Source of the DNA: Candidatus Saccharimonadota bacterium
Lineage (GTDB): Bacteria > Patescibacteriota > Saccharimonadia > Saccharimonadales > Saccharimonadaceae
Reading direction: 5' to 3'
DNA length: 64,000 bases
Assembly: GCA_905372095.1 (NCBI GenBank)
Contig: CAJPNK010000001.1
Coordinates: 186,001 to 250,000 of the forward strand
Of this stretch, positions 24,667-31,864 are shown one piece after another (position 1 is the first letter of the stretch; each line of letters starts with the position of its first letter). A program made the translations under genes and the position numbers. Below the pieces are notes generated by a model, which did not search any database, was not told the origin of the DNA, and was given only the letters and a program-made list of their open reading frames with translations.

Positions 24667-25038
24667 ATGACATTTGAAGAAGCGCAAGAGCTAGTGATGG
24701 ATCATATTCGCGCGCGGAAGTGGGATGAGACGAATGATTCGCGCGGTTTGGCGATATCGTTGTCGCTGGAAGCCAATGAGTTATTAGAGTATTTCCAGTG
24801 GGGCGATAAGCATATCGGTACCAAAGACGACATGGCGAGCGAACTGGCCGATATCATTATTTATGCTATCCAATTTGCCGCGCGCTTTGATATCGATATC
24901 CCCGAAGCGGTTGCTGCAAAAATTGCCAAGCAGGCTGAAAAATATCCAGTCGAGATTTTTGAGATTGAGGACAAAGCCGAGCAAAATCGCCGCTGGCTAG
25001 AAGCTAAGAAAAATTATAAGAAGGATACGACGTTATGA
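24667..25038 (+). CDS. MazG-like nucleotide pyrophosphohydrolase
   Basis: 123 aa from the ATG at 24667, preceded by AGAAAGGGGA. An ATG at 24640 in the same frame lacks a ribosome site. The all-alpha NTP-PPase motifs are SLEANELLEYFQW (ExxE) and ELADIIIYAIQFA (ExxD), typical of the dCTPase/RS21-C6 group. It would hydrolyse non-canonical or excess dNTPs to the monophosphate. It overlaps the downstream thioredoxin-fold gene by 4 nt. TATAAT at 24619-24624 is a likely -10. Confidence 0.9.
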   Translation: MTFEEAQELVMDHIRARKWDETNDSRGLAISLSLEANELLEYFQWGDKHIGTKDDMASELADIIIYAIQFAARFDIDIPEAVAAKIAKQAEKYPVEIFEIEDKAEQNRRWLEAKKNYKKDTTL

Positions 25039-25649
25039 AAAAGAGGGTTGGCATGAATAAAAAAACCATTGCGGTTGTTTCCGTGATAATTATCTTGTGC
25101 GGAGCTGCGGCCGGGCTGTGGTATAGTCGCCAGCATTCTGCCGAGCAACCGAAAACTCCATCTACCAACGTGTCCGACGCCGCCAAATTCAAGTCAGAGT
25201 ATCCGCGAGTGGCGGCGAATAATCGCTTCGTTTATGCCAGCGATAAAGAAGTCCTCAATATCTTTGATCACGGCAGCGGTGTGATTTTTTTGGGCTTTCC
25301 GCAATGTCCGTGGTGCCAGCATTTGAGCGAACACGTTGATCGGGCAGCTCGGGCTGAAGGTGTTGATAAAATATACTATTTGAATATTCGCGACGCTCGC
25401 GCCAACAACAGCGAAATTTATCAGAAGCTGGTTAAAAAGCTGGAGCCATACTTAGACAAAGATGACAGCGGCAAACCGCGGATATTCGTACCGGATGTCT
25501 CGATTGTCAAGAACGGCAAGATTATCGGCCGCTACAAAGAGGAATCAACTGGCGACGATAATATCACGCCGGATAAATACTGGACGAGCGAAAGGATTGA
25601 ACGGACATCGTCGCAGCTGCGCGGATTTATGCGGCAGCTGAAAGGCTAA
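25035..25649 (+). CDS. Membrane-anchored thioredoxin-fold protein
   Basis: 204 aa. A signal anchor at ~10-30 (IAVVSVIIILCGAAAGLWY) is followed by a thioredoxin-like domain with the active site C-P-W-C (FPQCPWCQH, ~93). It faces outside and would reduce, isomerise or oxidise disulfides. It resembles the bacteriocin-accessory/TlpA-like group. Overlaps the MazG-like gene. A second possible ATG at 25053 would drop the first six residues. Its stop overlaps by 4 nt with the stop of the VanZ-like gene. Confidence 0.85.
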   Translation: MKKRVGMNKKTIAVVSVIIILCGAAAGLWYSRQHSAEQPKTPSTNVSDAAKFKSEYPRVAANNRFVYASDKEVLNIFDHGSGVIFLGFPQCPWCQHLSEHVDRAARAEGVDKIYYLNIRDARANNSEIYQKLVKKLEPYLDKDDSGKPRIFVPDVSIVKNGKIIGRYKEESTGDDNITPDKYWTSERIERTSSQLRGFMRQLKG

Positions 25650-26530
25650 TTTTCTGGATTAGCATCATCTTTTGGCTGTTGTTTATCGCTTTTGCGCTGG
25701 CGTTTCGGTTTGATGCCGACCAGATAACTCCCAATCGTCCAACCTTTGGCAATCCTTGGTATGATAAACAACTGAATAATAATCCAGATCCCTAGCTCTG
25801 AAAGATAGAATCTACCAGGTTGTATGGTGTCTATGAAAAACGGATAAACTAGCGACCGGGTAACTACTGAGGCGAAGATAATAAGGGCTATATTGATGCA
25901 GCTGGCTAAGAATTTATTGCGTCGATTAGGCGCGGCGTAGTTTTCGTCGCTGAGTTTGACGCTGGGAACTTTATAGCCGATTAGCCATGTCAACATAAAT
26001 CCGAGCAAGCAGCCAAAGGTATTGGTTATTAAATCATTAACATCAAACAGCCGATAACTACAAGGGTATAAACCGAACACGCCAGTTAGCTGCGTCACTT
26101 CTATTAGCATCGATAAAAGAAAGCCGCTTAGCAGCGCAAATTTCCAATGCTTGTGAAAATACGCTTTCATAAAAATGCCCAGAGGCACAAAGAAAACTAT
26201 GTTCATAACTAATTGCAGCGTGATATATAGAGTATCTTTGTTAGACTGAACAACGTCGTTAACCCAGTTGAAGGGGATAAGTTGCGGCTGGATGTGATAT
26301 GTTTGGCAAAAGGCAATCGGGTCTTTTGGTACTGGCGACAGCGTAAAAAAGATTAGCCCTGTGAAGTAGAGAATTGAGCCGTAGGAAAAGAATACATACG
26401 ACCACGTTACGCGCCGGCGCATGATCAGCCGTGAAATGATGAATGGTATGGTCAAGAGGATGCATAAAAAGGGCCAGAAAGTTAAAGATCCGATCAGCGG
26501 CGCTGAAAACGAATTGAGAAATTTTAGCAT
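25646..26530 (-). CDS. VanZ-like / RDD-domain membrane protein
   Basis: 294 aa, about seven membrane helices. The N-terminal ~190 residues match VanZ-like proteins (FFVPLGIFMKAYF; SMLIEVTQLTGVFGLYPCS; FDVNDLITNTFGCLLG). The C-terminal ~90 residues resemble an RDD domain (GWTIGSYLVGIKPKRQ). VanZ members have been tied to teicoplanin and lipoglycopeptide resistance, but most have no assigned function. It is the last gene of a minus-strand operon behind the DsbA-like gene, which it follows by 1 nt or less. Confidence 0.85.
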   Translation of the reverse strand: MLKFLNSFSAPLIGSLTFWPFLCILLTIPFIISRLIMRRRVTWSYVFFSYGSILYFTGLIFFTLSPVPKDPIAFCQTYHIQPQLIPFNWVNDVVQSNKDTLYITLQLVMNIVFFVPLGIFMKAYFHKHWKFALLSGFLLSMLIEVTQLTGVFGLYPCSYRLFDVNDLITNTFGCLLGFMLTWLIGYKVPSVKLSDENYAAPNRRNKFLASCINIALIIFASVVTRSLVYPFFIDTIQPGRFYLSELGIWIIIQLFIIPRIAKGWTIGSYLVGIKPKRQRKSDKQQPKDDANPEN

Positions 26531-27246
26531 TAATTAACGCCGCCAGCCTTCAAGATCGCCTTCAGTCCATTCTCGCCGCCAGTGAAGCCGCTGGTTTGGT
26601 AATCGTTGATGACCATGTATGGCAAACCGTTCACGCCAAGCGACAGGGCTTTTTGCGTGTTGCCGTTGATTTCTTGCTGGTGGGAGTCGCCTTTCATGCA
26701 GTCGGCGAACTTGGCGGTGTCCAGGCCGACATTCTTGGCGGATGTTTCAAAGTAGCTGAGCGGCAGCAGCGGGATTTCCTTTGGCACAGCGACGTTTTTG
26801 ACACCGATGCCTTTGTCGAAGTAGTCCGTTTTGATGCGCGGCACGATGTTGTGAGTGTATTGCCAATATTTATCCTGGTCGGCGGCGCAGAACGCGGCTT
26901 TAGCGCCTTGCTCGGTGTTTGGTACTTTATCCTTTAACAAAGTGACGATTCGGTGTTCGTAGCGCAATTTGCCGGATTTGATATAGTCGTTTTTGAAAGA
27001 ATCGTTGCTGGTGGCGTCTTCGACTTGGGCGCAGAACGAGCAGAAATAATCGGTGTAATCGATAAATACGTTTTTCGCATCTGCTGAGCCTTGCGACATA
27101 TGTTCGTTCCATGGTTTACCATTTCCGATATGCTGGTTCGGTGGCCGATTGACAATACCGTAGATAAATAAAGCGACGATGCCGATGACGATGATTGATA
27201 AAACAATCCAAATTGGGGCAATGCCGCGTTCTTGTTGATGACTCAT
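26530..27246 (-). CDS. DsbA-like extracytoplasmic thiol oxidoreductase
   Basis: 238 aa. Signal anchor at ~10-32 (IWIVLSIIVIGIVALFIYGI), then a DsbA/thioredoxin fold with active site C-S-F-C (YFCSFCAQVEDA, ~69) and a cis-Pro loop GVNGLPYMVIND. It would introduce disulfides into exported proteins such as the Cys-rich product at 1660. Its start overlaps the CxxC membrane protein gene at 27243 by 4 nt. That neighbour may recycle it. A second DsbA-like gene is at 61805. Confidence 0.88.
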   Translation of the reverse strand: MSHQQERGIAPIWIVLSIIVIGIVALFIYGIVNRPPNQHIGNGKPWNEHMSQGSADAKNVFIDYTDYFCSFCAQVEDATSNDSFKNDYIKSGKLRYEHRIVTLLKDKVPNTEQGAKAAFCAADQDKYWQYTHNIVPRIKTDYFDKGIGVKNVAVPKEIPLLPLSYFETSAKNVGLDTAKFADCMKGDSHQQEINGNTQKALSLGVNGLPYMVINDYQTSGFTGGENGLKAILKAGGVN

Positions 27247-27845
27247 GATTTTTCCTCCTGTTTGGCTAATTGTGCATAAACGAATGCGATTTGTCCAGAT
27301 TTGTAAAGCGACGCTAGGCTAAGTATAAGCGCTAAGATGAGTACGATAGTACCAGCAACATTGGCGGCGGTAGCAGCTGCTGCGCCCGAGAAAAACAGAG
27401 TAACAATCGGCAAGATTAGCGAGGTGCCGCACGGTACACAGCCGAGGCCGATAGCAGCAGCGATTGAGGCGATACTGCTGACGCTGAGTTGGCGGGCTAC
27501 GTCTTGTTCGTTGCGTTTATTTCGTCGTGCTGTAAATATTACAACTGAAAGCGATAAGCCTTGCAGAATAGAGACGATTAGCAGCAGCGCGCCGTTTGGC
27601 GTGGTGAAACCTTGCTTGAATAGCTCGGCGAGCATGTTACCAGCAACAGCGAGTTTATCGGCAATTGGCAACCGCGACAAAAACAACGGTCCATAAAAGT
27701 TGCCGTTAATCGCAAAGAAAATAACAATGGCGAATAACAAAGAAAACCCCGCCGCCAGCACGCTGTAGCGCGGCAATTTCAATAGCGCGCTGATACCAGC
27801 AGCGGCAGTTTTGACAGTTTCTTTTTGCTGTCGGATACGCTCCAT
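27243..27845 (-). CDS. Four-helix membrane protein with CxxC, candidate redox partner
   Basis: 200 aa, about four membrane helices. In the third, GLGCVPCGTSLILPIV places two cysteines (C-V-P-C, ~138-141) next to a Pro, like the redox-active Cys of CcdA/DsbD-type electron carriers. Its position as first gene of the operon, overlapping a DsbA-like gene, supports a role in recycling the thiol oxidoreductase. No firm family match. TATAAT lies 9 nt upstream of the ATG (27855-27860), a nearly leaderless start. Confidence 0.68.
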   Translation of the reverse strand: MERIRQQKETVKTAAAGISALLKLPRYSVLAAGFSLLFAIVIFFAINGNFYGPLFLSRLPIADKLAVAGNMLAELFKQGFTTPNGALLLIVSILQGLSLSVVIFTARRNKRNEQDVARQLSVSSIASIAAAIGLGCVPCGTSLILPIVTLFFSGAAAATAANVAGTIVLILALILSLASLYKSGQIAFVYAQLAKQEEKS

Positions 27846-27854
27846 ATGATTCTT

Positions 27855-27860
27855 ATTATA
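27855..27860 (-). promoter_or_regulatory. -10 box of the thiol-redox operon
   Basis: Minus-strand TATAAT, 9 nt before the ATG at 27845. The mRNA would have at most 2-3 untranslated bases. Confidence 0.5.
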
Positions 27861-27951
27861 CGCTAAAATTTGGAGAATTGGATTGAGTCGGCTTTAATGT
27901 TGAGATGTGAAATGGTATTATTGTATATATAAAACTGTGATTGGAGGGGTT

Positions 27952-28911
27952 ATGGAAACGGGTGGCTTGACAGTGAAAAACATTGCTAGTGCTCTTGATA
28001 TAAATTTGATTTATGCTCGTCGTTTGTTTCAGCTATCACAAAAAAATAGTACCCTTGACGATATTAGGAAAATTGTTGAAGATAAGCCAAAGCCGTTTGT
28101 AAAATGGGTCGGAGGTAAGCGGCAGCTGCTTAAACAATTCCGTGAATTAAATCTATATCCGCCCGAGTGTTTTAACCCAGAATCAAATACATATTTTGAG
28201 CCGTTTGTTGGTGGCGGTGCAGTATTTTTTGATCTATTGCCAAAACATGCGGAATTATCAGATACTAATAGAGAATTAGTAGTGACTTACAATGTTATAA
28301 AAGATAACGTTGATAGTTTAATCAAGTCGTTAAAAAAACACATCTATAACAAAGAATATTATCTAGGAGTTCGCGCTCAAGATATTAATGAATTATCCGA
28401 TATAGAGATAGCGTCGCGTTTTATTTTTCTTAATCGAACTGGTTTTAATGGTATGTACCGAGTAAATAAGAGCGGTCAGTTTAATGTTCCATTTGGTCGA
28501 TATAAAAATCCGCTTATTTGTGATGAGAATAATTTGCGTAAAGCCTCAGAAGCTCTGCAGGAAATTACTATTACTCATCGAGATTATAAAGATGTTCTAA
28601 AATTAGCGAAGATTGGCGATTTTATTTACTTTGATCCTCCGTATTACCCGCTTAATCCAACATCTTCGTTTACCGCCTATACTGCTAAGGGTTTTTTCGA
28701 GAAGGAACAGATAGAACTTCGCGACACCTTTGTTAAACTGCATGAACGCGGATGTTTTGTTATGCTCTCAAATTCGGACACGCCATTTATTAATGAATTG
28801 TATTCTGAATTAGAGGGGGTTAGTATAAACAAGATAATTGCTGGACGTGCTATAAATTCAAAAGGATCAAAACGCGGTAAAATAAATGAGGTATTAATAA
28901 CTAATTATTAG
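27952..28911 (+). CDS. DpnII-type adenine-N6 DNA methyltransferase (GATC)
   Basis: 319 aa from the ATG at 27952, preceded by GGAGGGG; an in-frame ATG 15 codons upstream lacks a ribosome site. FVKWVGGKRQLL and FVGGGAVFF form the AdoMet site (motifs X and I). DPPYYP (~227) is the catalytic motif IV of the Dam/M.DpnII alpha group. An N-terminal ~40-residue helix-turn-helix-like extension (TVKNIASALDINLIYARRLF) precedes it and could regulate the cassette. AT-rich, unlike the flanking genes: acquired as a cassette. Confidence 0.92.
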   Translation: METGGLTVKNIASALDINLIYARRLFQLSQKNSTLDDIRKIVEDKPKPFVKWVGGKRQLLKQFRELNLYPPECFNPESNTYFEPFVGGGAVFFDLLPKHAELSDTNRELVVTYNVIKDNVDSLIKSLKKHIYNKEYYLGVRAQDINELSDIEIASRFIFLNRTGFNGMYRVNKSGQFNVPFGRYKNPLICDENNLRKASEALQEITITHRDYKDVLKLAKIGDFIYFDPPYYPLNPTSSFTAYTAKGFFEKEQIELRDTFVKLHERGCFVMLSNSDTPFINELYSELEGVSINKIIAGRAINSKGSKRGKINEVLITNY

Positions 28912-28914
28912 ATT

Positions 28915-29772
28915 ATGACGAAAGATTTCAACCATTTAGTGTCAACATTCAAAAGCTCAATCAAAACTTGGGACTATTTTGTGAATTGGAATAAAGTATT
29001 TGCGAATAGCGCGGAACTCGAAATATCCCTAAATAAGCTGAACTATCTGCTTGGCAAAGATAACTTACGAGATGAATTCTATAAACTGTATGAATCTAAT
29101 ACGGATATTGCGAAAGCTTTACCGATTCTGTTGGCTGTTCGCGAAGGAAAGCTAGAGGTTTACGATAAAATATCTAAAACATCGGAGTTTTATGATTTTT
29201 TGTCGGAAAACACGGGCGCTGATAAATGTTTTGATTTTTTGGATAAGTCTGGGCTTGTCAAGTTATTCCAAAAGGATGGTATAAAAAACCTTGTAGACTA
29301 TGTTATTGGCGTGGAGGTTGGTCTTGATAGTAATGGCCGTAAAAACCGCGGCGGAAGTTTAATGGAAGAGATTGTAGGATTATTTTTGGAGGACTTTTGT
29401 AAACAAAACAATCTTGCATATATGCCGCAAGCGCGTCCTAGTCAAATTAAAGCAAGATGGGGTTTTGATATAAAAATTGACAAATCAGAACGAAGTTTTG
29501 ATTTTGCCGTCTACAACCCGCAAAATAACAAAATTAAACTATTCGAGACTAATTTTTATAATGGAGGCGGCTCGAAATTGAAAGCTGTCTGCGGCGAGTT
29601 TAAGAGTCTGTATGATGAGCTAAAAGCTCAGAATATTGAGTTTATTTGGGTTACGGACGGCTTGGGGTGGCATACCGCAAAACGTCCGCTTGAGGAGGTC
29701 TATAATCACAACGACTATGTGTTCAATTTGAATATGCTTGAAGCTGGAGCATTGGACGAGCTCACATGGTAG
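28915..29772 (+). CDS. DpnII-family type II restriction endonuclease
   Basis: 285 aa, matching the DpnII/MboI endonuclease family in size and features: GRKNRGGSLMEEIVGLFLEDF (~140-160), then ARPSQIKARWGFDIKIDKSERSFDF, NKIKLFETNFYNGGGSKL and EFIWVTDGLGW. It cuts unmethylated GATC; the preceding methylase protects it. It starts 3 nt after the methylase stop and overlaps the second methylase gene. Domain assignment is from family resemblance. The metal-binding residues are in the IKLFETNFY region. Confidence 0.88.
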   Translation: MTKDFNHLVSTFKSSIKTWDYFVNWNKVFANSAELEISLNKLNYLLGKDNLRDEFYKLYESNTDIAKALPILLAVREGKLEVYDKISKTSEFYDFLSENTGADKCFDFLDKSGLVKLFQKDGIKNLVDYVIGVEVGLDSNGRKNRGGSLMEEIVGLFLEDFCKQNNLAYMPQARPSQIKARWGFDIKIDKSERSFDFAVYNPQNNKIKLFETNFYNGGGSKLKAVCGEFKSLYDELKAQNIEFIWVTDGLGWHTAKRPLEEVYNHNDYVFNLNMLEAGALDELTW

Positions 29773-30518
29773 CTAAGCCGAAGAAACTTCATCCTGATAA
29801 TTTTGAATTAGAGTGCACAACGGTTTGGGCGTTTCCGCGCCGCGGCAATTGGGCAACACACAAATCGGATTGGCGAGGAAATTGGTCGCCGGAAGTCGCG
29901 CGCAACCTAATTTTGCGCTATTCAAAAGAAGGCGATATTTTGCTTGATCCGATGATTGGTGGCGGGACAACTGCCATTGAGGCAAAAATTCTCAATCGCC
30001 ACATTGTATGTTCTGATGTAAACGATAAGGCGCTGGAGCGAACAAAAATATCGTTAGATTTTGAAGTGGAAAATGATGCGTGGCAAAAGATTGTTAAACG
30101 CGACGCCCGAGATTTAAGTAAAGCCGAAGACGAAAGTATAGACTTTATACTTACTCATCCGCCGTACGCTGATATTATAAAATATAGCGGTGGAGAAATT
30201 AACGAAGATTTATCAAATATTCATGATATCGATAAGTTTACTGATGAGATGGAAAAGGTAGCTGCTGAACTATATCGTATTTTAAAGCCCGGTAAATTTT
30301 GTGCAATTCTAATTGGAGATACACGTCGCAATAAGATGTATCAACCTATGGCATATAAAGTTATGGATAGATTTTTAAGAGTAGGTTTTCAACTGAAAGA
30401 AGATATAATAAAACGCCAGTTTAATTGTAAGGCTACCGGTTTCTGGGTGAAAAGATCGCAAGAAAGTAACTTCTTACTAATCATGCATGAACACTTGTTT
30501 ATTTTTCAGAAGATCTGA
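29766..30518 (+). CDS. Second adenine DNA methyltransferase of the GATC cassette
   Basis: 250 aa. AdoMet motif I is LLDPMIGGGTTAIEA (~59-73) and the catalytic motif IV is THPPYADI (~131-138), with His-Pro-Pro-Tyr in place of the usual Asp/Asn-Pro-Pro-Tyr. It starts inside the last codons of the endonuclease gene. Streptococcal DpnII systems also carry two methylases, one of which protects incoming single-stranded DNA. By position this could be the equivalent here, although the motif order differs from M.DpnII. AT-rich end with no terminator seen. Confidence 0.85.
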   Translation: MVAKPKKLHPDNFELECTTVWAFPRRGNWATHKSDWRGNWSPEVARNLILRYSKEGDILLDPMIGGGTTAIEAKILNRHIVCSDVNDKALERTKISLDFEVENDAWQKIVKRDARDLSKAEDESIDFILTHPPYADIIKYSGGEINEDLSNIHDIDKFTDEMEKVAAELYRILKPGKFCAILIGDTRRNKMYQPMAYKVMDRFLRVGFQLKEDIIKRQFNCKATGFWVKRSQESNFLLIMHEHLFIFQKI

Positions 30519-30555
30519 TACAGAGCAGTAAGAGTAACAGCTAAAATTATAAACT

Positions 30556-30606
30556 ATACACCGAGTGTATAAAACTCTTGCAATAACTAAACACTGGGTG
30601 TATAGT
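30556..30606 (+). promoter_or_regulatory. PadR promoter with two operator palindromes
   Basis: ATACAC-CGA-GTGTAT (30556-30570) lies upstream of TTGCAA (-35, 30578-30583). A second copy, AAACAC-TGG-GTGTAT (30589-30603), overlaps the TATAGT -10 (30601-30606). Spacer between -35 and -10 is 17 nt. The palindrome centres are 33 bp apart, three helical turns, so a dimer pair would bind the same DNA face. Autoregulation by the PadR encoded at 30613 is inferred. Confidence 0.65.
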
Positions 30607-30612
30607 AAGGGT

Positions 30613-31155
30613 ATGAGCGTTCAATATACACTGTTAGGTTTTTTAGCGGAAGAGTCAAATTATGGCTATGAGTTGAAGAAAAAATACGACGGCTATTTTG
30701 GTAAGGACAAGCCAATTCTAACCGGTCAGATATATTCAACTCTGGCACGGCTCAAACGCGACAATAAAGTCAAAGAGATTGCCGATACCAGCGAATCGGG
30801 CGGGCCGGATCGGGTTCGGTATGAAATTACCGATGAGGGCAAGCAGGATTTGCAGGCGTGGCTGGAATCACCAGAGGCGCCGTCGCCGCAGCTGCAAGCG
30901 ACGATGTATATCAAGGCGGTATTGGCGATTTTGAAAGATGGCGATGCGTCACCGTATTTGGATAACCAACGGCAAGCGCATATTCAGCGGATGCGCGAGC
31001 TGACAGCGCAGCGGCGCGATAGTAGCTTGTCGGGCATGCTGCTGATCGACCATGCTTTGTATCATTTGGAGGCGGATTTGCGCTGGATTGAATTAACTAT
31101 TTCGCGTTTAACGCGGCTAAAGGAGGAAATTTTGCATGAGCAAACCAATAATTAG
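30613..31155 (+). CDS. PadR-family transcriptional regulator
   Basis: 180 aa from the ATG 6 nt after the -10 (a start 16 codons upstream would lie upstream of the promoter). Winged helix: YTLLGFLAEESNYGYELKKK, then PILTGQIYSTLARLKRDNKV and RVRYEITDEGKQDL, the canonical PadR wing. The C-terminal helices (AHIQRMRELTAQRRDSS) mediate dimerisation. It overlaps the exporter ATPase gene by 20 nt, so it likely represses this exporter and itself until a ligand binds. Confidence 0.9.
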   Translation: MSVQYTLLGFLAEESNYGYELKKKYDGYFGKDKPILTGQIYSTLARLKRDNKVKEIADTSESGGPDRVRYEITDEGKQDLQAWLESPEAPSPQLQATMYIKAVLAILKDGDASPYLDNQRQAHIQRMRELTAQRRDSSLSGMLLIDHALYHLEADLRWIELTISRLTRLKEEILHEQTNN

Positions 31156-31864
31156 TGCTAAAAATATTAAGAAGTCGTTCGGGCAAACGCACGCGCTGCG
31201 CGGCGTCAGCTTGGATGTTGAGGCGGGCGAAGTGCTGGCGATTATGGGTCCGTCGGGCTCTGGCAAGTCGACGCTACTGCATAGCTTGGCGGCGATTACC
31301 AGCGTTGATAGCGGCGAGATTGATTTTGATGGCCGGCGGATTGACAAACTGAATGATGATCAGCGCAGTATATTGCGGCGCACTAGCTTTGGCTTTGTCT
31401 TTCAGTTCGGACAGTTGGTGCCAGAGCTGACAGCGCTGGATAATGTGGCGCTGCCGCTACTGCTTAACGGTGTCAAGCGTAAAGAAGCTTATCAACAGGC
31501 GAAAACATGGCTGAATAAGGTCGAGCTGGCGGGTAAAGCTGACAGTATGCTTGGCGAGTTGTCGGGCGGGCAAATGCAGCGGGTGGCGATTGCTCGGGCC
31601 ATGGTGATTGAGCCGAAAGTACTATTTGCTGATGAGCCGACTGGCTCGCTGGACAGTCTGAATTCAGAGAGAGTTATGGAGCTATTCATTAAAACTGCCA
31701 AAGAGCACGGCACAACAGTCATCATGGTGACGCACGAGCCGACGATTGCCGCCTATGCTGATCGGGAAATTATTGTCCGCGACGGGCAGATTTCTGGTGT
31801 TGAGGTAGCGGTAAGCTTGGCACAGACGAGGGTTGATAAGACTAAAGCGAGGATTGTCCGATGA
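31136..31864 (+). CDS. MacB/LolD-type ABC exporter, ATP-binding protein
   Basis: 242 aa. Walker A GPSGSGKST (~38-46), signature LSGGQMQR (~141-148), Walker B VLFADEPTGSLD (~162) and H-loop MVTHEP. The FADEPTGSLD form marks the MacB/LolD branch, which works with FtsX-like permeases by mechanotransmission rather than transport through a channel. Overlaps both the PadR gene and the permease gene. Ribosome site AAGGAGG lies inside the PadR coding region. Confidence 0.92.
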   Translation: MSKPIISAKNIKKSFGQTHALRGVSLDVEAGEVLAIMGPSGSGKSTLLHSLAAITSVDSGEIDFDGRRIDKLNDDQRSILRRTSFGFVFQFGQLVPELTALDNVALPLLLNGVKRKEAYQQAKTWLNKVELAGKADSMLGELSGGQMQRVAIARAMVIEPKVLFADEPTGSLDSLNSERVMELFIKTAKEHGTTVIMVTHEPTIAAYADREIIVRDGQISGVEVAVSLAQTRVDKTKARIVR

